Shown: positions 13,301-24,461 of the stretch, piece after piece
Layout of the letters: the number at the start of each line of letters is the position of its first letter
Position numbering within the stretch: the first letter of the stretch is position 1
NCBI RefSeq assembly: GCF_910592395.1
Contig: NC_088317.1
Location: 2,604,001 to 2,668,000 of the forward strand
Direction: 5' to 3'
Source of the DNA: Lineus longissimus
Lineage: Eukaryota; Nemertea; Pilidiophora; Heteronemertea; Lineidae
Length of the DNA: 64,000 nucleotides
Made by a program: the position numbers and the translations under genes
Notes under the pieces: model-generated
Seen by the model: only the letters and a program-made list of their open reading frames with translations
The model's database searches: none
Told to the model about the DNA's origin: nothing

Positions 13301-16300
13301 ACTATACTAATTATTAAAGCAATCTAATGAAAGCACTTTTTACAAATAAGAATATGCTCATTTATGTGCAATTAGTGTCCAGAACGGAATACTGTGAGTG
13401 CCTATGTGACTTCTTAAAGTAAAGGTTTCTTGTGCAATTGCCCTTAGTTAAGCTGTGTCTGTTCGCAGGTGTGGAAATTCAAAGGGCAGGGACTTCACTC
13501 CAGCGTCAGATGGGCTTCACCGCTTTGCAAATCTACTTGAAGTTCACAGGAAATCTCCATCAATTTGAGAAAATGAACAACTTTCCATCAAAATCAATAT
13601 CAGAAAAGAACATCCAGAGCTGTCAAGTACCGCTGACATTGCCTGACGCGTAATCAATTGTGGAGATTTACACGGTGGTTTTAACAGCAATTATACCAGA
13701 ACATCAAAGCCCAAAATGAAGGAACTCTTCAAACTTTGAGTGAAAAATCTAAAAGCTGAAATCGCTTGCTGTGCATGTCAGCAGCCTCTTGAAAGAAATG
13801 AAATGAATTTCAGGTGTCACACTTTGAGACCCGACACTGTTATTGAAAATTTGCTCGCAGCTATTTCCTTCTTCAAACATTTGACTCATTGAAGGTAAGT
13901 CTTAAAGCATGAAATATAGCTTGTTGTTTTGACTGACAGACTTTATCTACCAAATGGACCTGCAAGGAACTACTCCATGCACATGTGAACCTATCAATCA
14001 TCTCATTTAGTCATGCAGGGTTTGGTCCACCTCATACTTCTTTAGCACAATGCCACAAGGTCAAAGCAGCCAAGTCTAAAGATAAGGGGGTGACCAGGCC
14101 AAATCCTTGGCAGTCAAATCTTGGCTGTTCTGCCCTCTACTCAAACATACACCCCTTGTACTAGCTTTCCATGGCTTCTCAACAAGGGCCTCCACACATG
14201 GCTTCAATAGGCTAAACTGACAATCAAAAGGAAGTCAAACCAAACCAAACAAGCTAATTTGTTTGTTTACTCGCTATTGCACAAAATTCCTAGAGGCCAA
14301 AACCAGCTTAAGTGCAAACAATAATCTACTAACACAGGAACAGTCCACACACTGCCAATGCCCTTGGCCAACCAATAGGCCTCTAGTTGGTGGAACTGGA
14401 AAGTGTCAAAACATGTTGGACAGATGGACCAGCTGCAAAAAAGACTGCATGGTCACTACCACATGTTCTGTAGTTTGTTGTCCTTATATGTAGGTTCGTT
14501 TTGGCCAGGAACGACCAACTGGACTAATAATGTCTATCATATGGTCAAAATATCATCTTCAGGCTGCTTGAATACTAACGAAATACATGACCAGCAGATT
14601 TTAAATACGATGAGAACCCAACTCTGTTGCTTCGCTGAACTGCAAGCAAAAATCACGACAGTGGATTCCCTGTTTAACATGCACTCGAACACATGCTAAT
14701 CCGACCCGTCCGTTGGAACTCAACATGACATCAGCCGATGGAGCCATGACAATACACTTATGCAGGTATTGCACAGTCATGAATCATTGACAAGCAGACG
14801 CATTAACCGGGCTGTAGCACGATACCAGATCAATTCGTACTAAACCTCAGCTGCATGTTAAACACTCGCTTCATCAATATCATCAGAGAAATTCATCCCC
14901 CTCGTACCGTGTCGCGCTGAATTAGGTTCAGAATTAATGTTAAGAATGTTTCATTTATCGTTGAAGATATTGAGCCCTGAATGAGACAAACAGCGGTATA
15001 TCCAAGTCAGTTTTATCGCTAGAGTATCCGCGTATCGATTTTTGATCAGCTGCGGCAGGAAACATGTTCTCAGTTGATTCGTTTCAAGGTTCGATGAAGG
15101 GTGAACCGCGAACCAGGATCTGGGATACGTCGAACAAGATCAACTCACATGTCACGCGGTTTCTATCAACTTTTAGTGGAAATCGATCAGGACAGTAATC
15201 AATTCTTTCTGATTTCTGCAACTTATCGTTATTTATGACCTTTGTGTATGTTGAGTTGATTGAAGATTCATTTGGGCGTAAACCATAACCTTTTCAGGAA
15301 ATGAAGCCACACTTTGCTTCAATTCCAATTCTCGTCGCCTGCAGCCAGGGTGCAGCACCCTCTTTTTAGATGGGAATGCTTTTTGAAACAATTGTGAAAA
15401 TGGCAGGTCTAGAAGAGAAAATTCCAGTGATCAAGCCGAATCCAACACATTTTTCAAGCTAATGATTTCAAATCTTACATAATACGTCTAACGTCAAATA
15501 AAATCTTTTCACCGTTGGCAACGTGATCAATCAGATTCAAACAGTTCTTATCAATCATCCTTTGACCGCACCAAGATATCAATCTCCACCATTCACCATT
15601 TCCTCCCGAGCTGAACGGAGCTGTTGTTGCAAACCTCATTAGCTCACTTGATACTGATCAATCTCTTAACGAGGCAGAATTCCCCACGTTCATATTCTTG
15701 CGAGGTCATTATTTCATCATGAGAAGAGGCAAGCAAGTGTCAAGAGGGTTCTTGTGCCACTGATGCTGCTAACAGTATTTTTCAAGTTGTTTGGCATTCT
15801 GGACAGGAATATGGAGCCATGGGAATGGTTCTTTTACCATTGTTGGGATGAATGCACCACAAATGTGACCCGCTCTACCAAAACTAGGCGCTTGTCGCAT
15901 ATGAACTTGACAGGTTGATACGGACTTGTTGTTCATTTCCCTAGATTTCCCAAATGTCTACAATAGGGAAATGAACAACAAGTCCGTATCAACCTGTCAA
16001 GTTGAGATGCGACAAGCGCCTAGTTTTGGTAGAGCGAGTCACAAATATGGAGTGCTCAAGTATTAGCAATGAAACATTTCAATGCTCCTTTTTCACTAAC
16101 CATGATAATCATCAATCTCTATTGCGTCGCACAACATGATAAAGCTACATGGAAAACAAGATGAAAAACATCGTCAAAGGGTTGGTAGCCTTTGTGATAT
16201 AAGATGGCATAAAAAAATGGACAGAGGTTTATTCAGATTATCTGAGGAAGGCCCATTGTGACAAGCAACATTTTTCCAAAAAACATCACTAATGATGCGC

Positions 16301-19300
16301 AGTATACCAAAATACATTTGAGGATGTACAAATGTGTTCCGCATTGTTGCAGATAAGGTTCAAAAGCATAGAACTGGGGACAAAGTAGCCCAAGTTCGTG
16401 ACATCACTGCCTGTCCACGCCCCAAACATGATGAAATTCCCAAACCAAAACTAATGCATTGTGACGTACATGGTACATATACAGACGAAGCGAAGTCATC
16501 CCTACACTTATCATAACATACACTCTCCAAAGCTATCGAGAACCAATGAAGGGCCAGCTGAAGGGAAGAGATGTAAATTTGAAGGAAAATACCTCACCCA
16601 AATCAATGCTCAACGAATATTCATCATCATGAACTGAATAGAAAACTCTACAGTTCCCCACATGTATATACCAGCTTCTGTAGATGCAATATTGATCTAT
16701 ACTGTAAGCAATGCACAAATGCCCCCCACCTCCCCCATCATGTGCTCCCATGTGAGACACATTCTCTCCTATCAAAACCCTTGACATCAAGAGGCGACCC
16801 CTTATGACCGTTTTGGATCCACTCCGCCCACCCTGACTCCGCTAGAGGGGAGGTAACAAAGGCATCGGCAGCTGCAGTTTACACATCACTCACAAGAAGG
16901 AGACACCATCATCAATCTACTTTGAAAGCATTCATTTTGGAGCAAAAGCAGCCTGTTATATCATAATGTAACTGTATCATCATGCAGTCCAGCCTAAAGT
17001 TGAATTCACTCATCACTCGCTTATCTCTACAAAGCTAAATTTGTACACAAGCAACTGGTTGTTTTAAAGTTCTACAGCTCCGCTACTTAAAAACTTTAGT
17101 TTACACTTCACTCACTGGAGGGCGACACCGTCATTCCAATCTTTGGTGAAATTCTTCACCTTACATTCGGGACAGACGGCCTGAAGCCATGCGAGCATGA
17201 CTCGTCGATTCTGCCGACCGCTGCGTCCAACTTGATAACGCAGGATGAGCATCCATATCAGGCCCAAAATAAGACGCTGGTTAGCGCTGTGGATGTCTTC
17301 AGCTCCTGCAATTAAGCACAAGTATTAACATATGAATCATTCAAGAACTGTCCATTAAAGTTCCTAATCATTCCCTTAAAGGAAGACATAAAGTTTATCA
17401 TCCTTTCCGACATCAACAAAATATCTGTAAAAGACCAAAACTAGACCGATTCAACATGTCTGACATCTCAGTCAAGTCCGAATTCATGATCTTTCCCATC
17501 CTTGAACAAGACCCTATGGCAAAATGGGTTGTAATTTATTGATAAGACCATGTAAGGCAACATTTCAATCTACTATGCTACGAACCAACTTGAGCAGTTC
17601 TCAAGAAGCCTCCAGACAGGTCAAACACACTTCAAACCTCTCAATGACGTGAAAATGAACAGAACTTCCAAACATATTTCGTTGACATGAATGAGATCAA
17701 TGACGAGATTGGGAAAGGCTCATCACACCGAATTCCGTACAAGTATTTTCAGAGTGAAGTGCCTATCCAACATATAAACAAGGCGTAGAACAAATTAACA
17801 AGTCAAAGACAACAATCAATGCTGCAAAAGGATTTTTATGACTATTCTTTAGTAGTCAACAAAGACTGGATTAACATTAGAATCACCAGATAGAGTGACT
17901 GCTTTGATATTCGGAGAGTTGATCTCAGCCGGATCAAGTCTCAAGTGATCATGAAAGGTTAACGAGTCAAGACATTTGATAATCCGTTTTTCAATAATAA
18001 GAGTATCAGACTGGGCTGAATCGGATCAACTTGGAAAGAGTTATTTGGTTCCAACTATGATGAAATGAACAAGTTTTGATTTGAGATGACTGACTGACAT
18101 TGACTGATTGAGTCACTCCTGATTACATGATATAGCAACGATTCAGTTCTCTGGCCTATCTTCAATTCAATATACTCTAGTTTCACCATATAACGGTAAA
18201 ATTGACACAAAGGCCGAGCCGGAATCTGAGGTCATGACAAAAGAATCGAGAAAGGAAACCCACTGTTTTCTGATGCCATACAATATCTCGCTTGAGCAAA
18301 GGTTGACCTTTCCAGAAATATCGAAATTGACATTAAGCCAAACCAGCGATTAGCAATTAGTTTCCACAGGAATAAACAAAGTCAGAAAGCTCTTTCTAAA
18401 TAATAGACCACCCAGCGTCTCGGTGAGACAACATTTGTCAACGTTGCTAAAGGCCCAAGTGCACAAGGCCATGATGGTTCTTCAGACTCATGAATTCTTC
18501 ATTCCACTGATTGTCGTATAATGGACTCCTACAATTGTTCTGCAATCGTTCGCCTGTAGGCCCCAAAGGCAAAGCAACCCACCACCTCCAATTCTTATAG
18601 CGCAGAGCTGGAAAGAAATATCGACCATGCCTTTTACTGACTACATAAGCAAACATAGAAGAAATTGTTTCTTCCTGCTCACCAAAGGAAGACACATGGA
18701 AAGAAGATGACGGAGTCTTCAGATTTGCGGTGACAAACTTTATTTATCTCTTATCTTTAGGAAACCGATTGCCTTGATTCTCATATAAGGTTGTCAGAAT
18801 GGTAAGACATCAAAAATATGTTTTGCAGACTATACCGCATCCAAACTCCACAGCCAGGAAACGCTTCTGTCATTATCACTTCCTCTTCTTGGTATTGTGG
18901 TTTCTGATGCTGCAATGTTGATTAGCTCTTTCATATTCTTATACTGTTGAAACAGAATGGTGTCGAGATAACGACAAAGTCTACCAGAGACACGCCACAT
19001 GTTTGTCATTGTCAGTTCCTTTCATGTCATCGTGGATTCCGATGCCAAGATGATCAGTACTTTTCTATTTCCGATACTGTCGAGTTGCAATGGTGGGATA
19101 TCGACATTGCCAGCTCTGCTGACAGAATACATAGAGATCATGGTGTCTTCCCAATAACCACCACAAGGAAACAATTTGGTTATTGTCACCATAATTTCTT
19201 CTCATCGTTTTTTCTTATCATCATTATTACTGTTGACTAGGAATTGGATGCAAAGACAATTTATTCTTTCAGGTTTGCATTGTGTCGCATTCAGACAATG

Positions 19301-22300
19301 GGTGATATGAATAAAGACTAGCAAATGCTTTTACTCCGGTTTTGTACAGGAAGGCCTAGTGTAAATGTACATGGAGATTTAGATAAAAGCATTTGCTAGT
19401 CTTTATTCATATCACCCATTGTTTCAAGACACCAGCACCTTTTTACAGGCACAGTGGGTGCTACACCGTGACCAATCCTCATTTTAGCTCTAGAGGGCAG
19501 ATTAACTCACTCACATAGATTAACAGCATTTCGAGACATACATCGGTGATGAAGATGGAGTGAAATGTCAATGACACATTGAGGTTCAACGTCTGCTGCC
19601 CACTCACTCACTGCCTACAATAATCATTATTGTTTGGAAAGTGCAAAAGTCACGGAATTCTCCCCCCTCCCAATTTGATCCACACCGTGTTGAAATGTCA
19701 ATGATATTGAACCGTACGACATTTTCAGTAATGCGCACAAATTTCTTTTCTTTTGCGGCCATATATTTTAGTGATAATCTGTAAACACGAAAATAAAAGG
19801 CACTGAATATCTCGGCAGTATTATGAAGAACTTCTGGAACCTCATTGCAAATGAACGATGACAGCAGTTAATTCATGCTGTCATTGGATTGGATGCAAAG
19901 AATTTTGCTGCAATCCAAAGGTTTTGTCAGAGACACCAATTTTATCAGTTCCAAAACAGATCAGTTGTAATTCCAATTCCTCGATAATACAAATATATTA
20001 TGGATTCAATAGGACCCCACTGATCTGACATAATGATGAAGAATTCAATGGACCAAAATCACAATGCCATGAACTACACGAGTGGGTCTAAAGTTTCCAA
20101 TCAATTCTAGTGCTTGTCAATTGAAGTCGTGAACCTCTTGGACTGTTTATAAAATACAAACTAAACAGCCAATTAATTGATTAACGAACCTTAATCTACC
20201 ATCTGGTTTTCAATGCCGTGATTGATGGACGTGGGTGACCTAAGTCCAGTCATGGACTGCGGCCTGGATAAAGCTTTCCAATCATGTCCTGGGCCAATAC
20301 AGGATTGAGACAGAGCCAGGTCCAGATCATTGCAATCGATTTCTGATGGAACAACCACGTTTAGTTCAAAACTGCTGCAGACAAGTGATTATGGGTAGCC
20401 GGTCAAAATCAAGATCTAACTGCTTAACTAATATGAACATGGGCACCAAATATTTATTTCATCATTTGGGCACATCCAGCGTTAGATGCAAAGCATACCA
20501 TAGACTTCGCTAACATGTAATTCAAACCCCTGAAACTGGGCCTTTTTTAATATAAATCTGTTCACGTTAACAACATGTACCACTAGCAGTTGACTTCACA
20601 ACTGCTTGAACATGCAGTTCAATAACATTCACATTGTGATACTAAATAAACATAGAATGATTGATATTGATATCACGCCCACTCACTTCATAGACACCAA
20701 CACCTTTAGCAACTTCTACATGCACTAAGCTAAAAAAACCTTGAAAAGATATAATTGGAAGGAACGACCTTGAACTTTGAAGCTGAGCTCGTTTTTATCA
20801 AGGGTAATCAATTTATGTTCATATACTTTTCCCAGGAATCATGCATGTATACCGATCTGCCCGAAATCACAGCAGCTATCAATTTAAAATTAATTTCCAC
20901 CATTTCATCAACATCAATCATGAAAAGCAATACCTCATCAGGTTTTCAATCCACCGTGACGAAAGCGCTCCCATGTTGGACGCAATAAACACGAATACTT
21001 GATGACATTTCAAATTAGTTCTGCACACATGATATGATATGACATGCTTTTTATGCAGGCTTTCATCCAACTTTCATTTCAGTTTTATGACACCAAGGAC
21101 TGATGAGGATATCAAATCATCGGCAATGATCTACAAACTGCATTTAGGATTCAGGATACATGTACAACACCCTTCATGCCCTTATTTTTAGGAGATTTAG
21201 GATCAGCAGTGGATTGGGGTGGGATTCTGCTAAAATTGCTTTATTCATACAGAGCCATTTTTATAACCCGTAACCAGACGTTTTTGAACTATGGGGTAAT
21301 TATGCTGTCATGTCAGGAATACAATACTCCACACTGCAGTGAACACCACATCAGAGTGGCTAAATTGATTATCGTAGTACACTAATATTCTCTTAATGCG
21401 TAATAGCAAATTAGGTAATCTATCCTTCCTTGGATGGCAAAGCCAATATTATGTTCCGGATTGATTTTAATAGCCAGCTTTCTCATAATAAGATATTGTA
21501 GGAAAGCTTTCCAATGCAGTGTGAAGCATTGGTTTTGCAAGACATTTTGTCACTAGAATGAACATAATCAGCTCAACACAGGGAACCAGTGACCCACTGG
21601 ATTGGGTGGGATTTTTCTTGGCCTTGCTTTCAGGACAAAATGTTTTTATGCACAATTTACAATCACCGATCAATAATCCATGATGCATTATTTCCATAAA
21701 TACCTTTCTAATTTAGTATAATTTATTATCACAGACTAATATTATTGTCACGCAAGGTCAATAATGCCAAGCTGTGCCTGGAGCTCCAGTGGCAGAAAAC
21801 GATCCAAATAAAAACATTTGTCATAGTATTTGCAATAGAAAATAGTACATGAACCTGTCGCCTCCCGTGCCTTATTCACTGAGGAACTGCTGTGGAATAG
21901 TGGCACCGACTTCCAGCTAGCAGTCAAGAGGTGTCTGCAATCAAACCTCAGAGTCCACACATGAGATTCTTTTCACTTTACTCTAAACCAATGTAATGCT
22001 GCGTACATCAGATGAATGTCTACCCGACTAGAGGCGATTAAACTAACAACACCCTAATGAATTAGGCTCATAAACATGATCCTGGATCAGCACGTCAGCG
22101 TCAATTTGCAAGAGGGGAACTTATTTATTGCTTGTAGCTTTACTCCCTTCAACTTCAGTTAAATGTGTTTAAAACTTTGTTGTAAACCTTTGACCTTCCT
22201 AAACCACAAAAAAATGTGTTGGCTATAAACAACCAATTTCAGAGGAAAGCATCGACTGTTTTTTTATAACTTTCTACTACTGTCTTCATGTCTATGAATG

Positions 22301-24165
22301 AATTTCAAACCAAAGTAGTCTTCATTAAAATTCTTGATAGTAATAGCGAACAGACTTAAAAGAAAAGAATAGATCCCAAAATCTATAGAAAATAAACTTT
22401 CCAAGCGTGACAGGCATGACATCATATACTGAACAGGATGAATTATGACTGAAGAATCATTATGAATGGCGTGAATACCATTCCGATTCATTGTGTATTA
22501 CTACTAAATACTACTTGCATGACCTGCTTTTATACAATTGTGTCCATGAAGTTCTTGACAAATAAGACACCACGGCATGAAGGAATGGGACTCATGCTTG
22601 GAATTTACACTCATCCATTGGCATAACATTTATGAATGGTCTACAAGTCAACACCCAACACCACACCCTCATAGTACCCATCCTGACGAAACCAGTGATT
22701 TTCAATATACTCCCCTCTCGATATTTGTATACGAGGTAGGAGTATAGCAAACACCTGAATTCAACATGCTAACCACCCCACCCAACCCTACACCAGCCCC
22801 ACCTAATTTCACATACTGGTGTATGGGTGGTGCATACCATAGGCTATATTGCTCTTCAGGAGTTTGTCTTACGTGAAAGTGACTGATAGTGATCAGGAAA
22901 GATGAAACTAGGTCTAATATTTGGCAATTCAGAAGCACTGAGAAACAAACCCAACAAGTCAATGAATGTAGAAGGACTTGTTGGGTTTTGTTCTCATGCT
23001 TCAAATATGATTATCAATGGTAACAAAATGTCCGTCCCTCACATATCAAAACCAAAAAATTGGAGGTTTTCAAAATTGCTGTCAAACAAGTGTTTTGAAT
23101 TCTGTGAAATATTTGCAATAGTTATAGTACAACTACAAATTGACTGGCAACAGATGTACTATACTATTGTTTCATACATGTAGAAATGTTTGAAGCAAAA
23201 TCAATCAGAATGCTTGCAGAACACAACGAACAACGCATAACAGGGCAAACTGAACAGAGCCCTCTGTTTTGTGAATTAAAATGTCACCAAATGAAACTCA
23301 GATTCAGAACAGATCAATGGGTCATCCTAAACAGCGGAGGACAACAAGGTTTAAAGTCAAGTGCGAGGTCATCGAAATAACTTTTTGATTTGCAATTAAA
23401 AACTATAAAATAAGCAGGCCAATGCATAAGATGAGAGAGCTGCTGTTTGAAATGTCCACCACCCCAGCTGGTAGCCATAGACAACAGATTGCAGAGGCCT
23501 GACTTTGGTCATTGTTCAGATTCAGAATTCTGTGTCGGAAATCTTGCAATTTTCATTAATTTCAATCATCATCAGTATCACCTGAAAAAACTAGAGAAAT
23601 GTAATTGCTAGAATATCAATTAGGCCATAACGATTATGGTGCCTAGAGGAATTGAAGACCATGCAATACATGTAACGTGGCACGATATTGTATCGCCCCA
23701 TCATGAGAAGATTCTGTGTTAAGAAGTGAATTTCGTCAAACACTTAGTAGTAAAACTTCACGGTCATGCATTGGCCCTTACCATGCCTACCCTCAGGGTC
23801 CATCAGCATCTGATTGAGAGTCTGTCACAATACTTACCAATATTAATGAGTTTAATCTTATCATCCTCAAGAGCCTTGAGAGCTACTGAAACATTCCCAA
23901 GTTGCTGATGCGGGTTTTTTGGCTCCTTCACGATTCGGCCCAGCGACTTCTGCTGGAGACATTCCACAAGTGCCACTAACTTCACTCCGTCACAAAGATC
24001 CAACAGAATATCCTTCACACAAAGATCTCGTGATGCTAGCTGTTCATTTACCCAATTTGTAAAAGTGTTTTTCTGAATTTCTATCCATCTATCAGCACTC
24101 CCTACACCCATGGACATGGCAGCATGACCCTGCCTGGAGAGGACCTTATCACCAACATCAACCAT
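448..24165 (-). CDS. jbug-like: Filamin with three CH domains (jitterbug-type), 3' end outside window
   Basis: Actin-crosslinking scaffold of the filamin family. Coding exons in transcript order: 24165-23838, then either 17305-17116 or 13108-12919, 8151-7872, 7768-7657, 7406-7219, 6617-6462, 5985-5857, 5271-5142, 4095-3952, 1390-1214, 1071-841, 582-448. All are bounded by AG/GT and all phases join without a frameshift, giving about 733 visible residues. CH1 is about residues 27-133, CH2 about 143-240, CH3 about 246-340, then at least three and a half Ig-like filamin repeats. Ordinary vertebrate filamins have two CH domains; a third directly before the filamin repeats is known from Drosophila jitterbug, hence the assignment. 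No transmembrane segment is seen. The start ATG (24165) has A at -3 and G at +4. The rest of the gene continues leftward beyond base 1. Orthology is inferred from domain order and remembered motifs, not from a search. Confidence 0.9.
1737..2622 (-). CDS. Candidate alternative first (or cassette) exon of the filamin gene
   Basis: A reading frame of about 300 codons, closed upstream by an in-frame TAA and ending at a GTGAGT donor (1736-1731) in phase 1. That is exactly the phase needed to splice into exon 1390-1214. Including it is optional, because exon 9 also joins 1390-1214 cleanly (SFAFR-A-DCSSAGYG). The translation is acidic and disordered-looking (QTEPEEEQIDIKV, PPRPKDDEEEGAKY) and resembles no domain I recognise. 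I found no convincing phase-1 acceptor upstream. An acceptor-like CACACAG sits at 2398-2392 but gives phase 0. This favours an internal promoter with ATG at 2619 or 2457 (A at -3), which would make a filamin without CH domains. Real coding status is likely but unproven. Confidence 0.5.
2655..2755. repeat. Dispersed repeat with AACCTCTCT / AGAGGTGTCC motifs
   Basis: Contains AAACCTCTCT near the left, and AGGGAGGTGTCCT and AGAGAGGTGTCC to the right, a recurring motif arrangement. A related stretch occurs at 30027-30225. It sits immediately upstream (in minus orientation) of the candidate alternative filamin exon and could have donated regulatory sequence to it, but that is speculation. Confidence 0.5.
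3952..6617 (-). CDS. jbug-like: Filamin exons 6-9: filamin Ig repeats 1 to start of 3
   Basis: Exons 6617-6462, 5985-5857, 5271-5142 and 4095-3952. Exon 6 begins KLCKLDILENDVNKGQIKF and contains the repeat-type strand YAEIQFQPTETGVHH. Exon 7 has the classic repeat end NVNGSPITFKV and the start of the next (MPGLGPCVIGHV). Exon 8 has YENGVYVIRFTPTEIG. Exon 9 has YEGQHIPGSPMVVRV and then VEVFGLEQANSFVGKSFAFR. The recurrent G-x-Y-x-V-x-F-x-P-x-x-x-G and G-S-P motifs are diagnostic of filamin repeats. Exons 6 and 7 end in phase 0; exons 8 and 9 end in phase 1. Confidence 0.9.
7219..7768 (-). CDS. jbug-like: Filamin exons 4 and 5: third CH domain
   Basis: Two exons, 7768-7657 (112 nt) and 7406-7219 (188 nt). 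Exon 4 encodes TDWNDGTLLCHLCHNLG, typical of the middle of a CH domain, and ends in phase 1. Exon 5 encodes ALDAGRSLGVEPVLSAKEL, ADPEVDHIGPMAYCAYF and then HVGQG, where the CH domain ends and the filamin repeats begin. DWNDG followed by LADPEVDH and AYCAYF repeats the CH2 pattern a second time, which is the direct evidence for CH3. Both introns have standard GTAAGT donors. Confidence 0.9.
7872..8151 (-). CDS. jbug-like: Filamin exon 3: rest of CH2 and start of CH3
   Basis: Acceptor CTTTTAG, donor GTAAGA, 280 nt, phase 2 in and 0 out. It encodes ALLEYCRPGLAPDWRKLD, CRNAMMCAKEEFAIPLV, a PEDMSSPDLDELSGMTYLSYF motif (the end of a CH domain, as in filamin CH2), then the first part of a third CH domain ending HHKINNFQ. 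It joins to exon 4, which starts TDWNDGTLL. Confidence 0.92.
9320..9540. mobile_element. Foldback / MITE-like element, copy 1
   Basis: Two arms of nearly 100 bp, left from 9320 and right ending 9540, are inverted copies differing at about two positions, separated by a short spacer. Each end starts GTGACTCGCTCTACC. The element is flanked on both sides by AAAT (9316-9319 and 9541-9544), which may be a 4-bp target duplication. It has no coding capacity. A second, shorter copy lies at 15865-16042. It would be mobilised only by an external transposase. Confidence 0.85.
11668..11790. repeat. Imperfect tandem repeat, about 40-47 bp unit
   Basis: Three successive units begin with GATGCTGCAGACAGATTGG, GATGCAGACTGATTGG and GATGCAGATTAACTGG. 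Each carries an internal TTGGCA / TGCCA pair. It is intronic and non-coding. Confidence 0.6.
12919..13108 (-). CDS. jbug-like: Filamin exon 2B: second mutually exclusive version of exon 2
   Basis: Also exactly 190 nt, with acceptor CTTCAG, donor GTGAGT and the same phases (1 in, 2 out) as exon 2A. It encodes SEDVLGGNSKLILGLMWHMI, then LRYQIGKSKAPPKKL and NFTTDWNDGVAL, with no stop. Hand alignment to 2A gives 35 of 62 identical residues. Identity is concentrated in the structural core (LILGL, ILRYQ, DWNDGVAL) and differences in the linker and the last CH1 helix. Because 190 is not divisible by 3, including both or neither exon would shift the frame, so the two must be used one at a time. Intact splice sites and conserved CH residues argue against a decayed duplicate. 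Confidence 0.88.
13109..17115 (-). other. Filamin intron separating exons 2A and 2B
   Basis: A 4.0-kb spacer between the two mutually exclusive exons. It contains foldback element copy 2 (15865-16042). I saw no further CH-like exon, and no long complementary docking sequences were obvious by eye. Confidence 0.6.
15865..16042. mobile_element. Foldback / MITE-like element, copy 2
   Basis: Same family as 9320-9540: ends GTGACCCGCTCTACC and GGTAGAGCGAGTCAC, and arms sharing CTAGGCGCTTGTCGCAT and GGACTTGTTGTTCATTTCCC. It is shorter because the inner arm portions and spacer are reduced. It is again flanked by AAAT on both sides (15861-15864, 16043-16046). Arm divergence within this copy is low, suggesting fairly recent activity or arm homogenisation. 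Confidence 0.85.
17116..17305 (-). CDS. jbug-like: Filamin exon 2A: mutually exclusive version of CH1 end / linker / CH2 start
   Basis: A 190-nt exon with acceptor TGCAG at 17310-17306 and donor GTGAGT at 17115-17110, entering in phase 1 and leaving in phase 2. It encodes AEDIHSANQRLILGLIWMLI, then LRYQVGRSGRQNRRV and a CH2 start ending NFTKDWNDGVAL. The RLILGLIW stretch is the last CH1 helix (actin-binding site 2 in this family). The linker is short and basic, and the following helix belongs to CH2 (site 3). Joined to the next exon it reads GVAL-H-ALLEYCRPGL, as in other filamins. A second version lies 4 kb downstream at 12919-13108. Confidence 0.92.
17306..23837 (-). other. Filamin intron 1
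   Basis: A 6.5-kb intron. It contains a diverged tandem repeat of roughly 120-135 bp (about 18859-19200, sharing TGTCATT, TTCCGATGC-type and TGGTGTCGAGATA / TGGGATATCGAC segments) and a hairpin element (19295-19422). No exon-like frame was recognised. Confidence 0.6.
19295..19422. mobile_element. Short palindromic (MITE-like) element, family 2, copy 1
   Basis: About 38-bp perfect terminal inverted repeats (ACAATGGGTGATATGAATAA at the left end, its complement at the right) enclose about 50 bp containing AAGGCCTAGTGTAAATGTAC. A related, end-truncated copy lies at 48891-49012. No ORF. Confidence 0.8.
23838..24165 (-). CDS. jbug-like: Filamin exon 1: start codon and most of CH1
   Basis: Begins with MVDVGDKVLSRQG and a short leader of about 26 residues, then the CH1 signature WIEIQKNTFTNWVNEQL, LCDGVKLVALVE and GNVSVALKALEDDKIKLINIG. 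These match the first helices of filamin CH1, including the region called actin-binding site 1. The donor is GTAAGT at 23837-23832, leaving phase 1. This is the only CH1 start seen, so every full-length isoform should use it. The intron after it is about 6.5 kb. Confidence 0.92.
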
Positions 24166-24460
24166 GTTTACAACACTCCTCGGTCTCTGATTTTACTATA
24201 AATGGTATGAAACGAACCCTTAGGTTCAAAGGATTCAACTGAACTGATCCTAGATGAGTAAGTGGTGGCTGAGCAGAGTATTTTGCACAAATCTCTACTG
24301 TTTATATCGGGTGTTGTCAAACTGGAGCGTCCACCATAATTCGCTCTCCACGAATGCAAATGCATGAAGGTAGGAAAATTATTTGACCTAGAAAATCAAA
24401 CCGGTTTTGAATAGACCAATACTTGGATTACTTCGTCCCCAAAAGGGGACGAAGGGGTAG
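24166..24460 (-). promoter_or_regulatory. Filamin 5' leader / proximal promoter region
   Basis: Sequence immediately upstream of the filamin ATG; presumably 5' UTR and core promoter, inferred from position only. It includes a perfect 10-bp inverted repeat with a 4-base loop, CTTCGTCCCC-AAAA-GGGGACGAAG (24431-24454). No TATA box was identified with confidence. Confidence 0.35.
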
Positions 24461-24461
24461 G

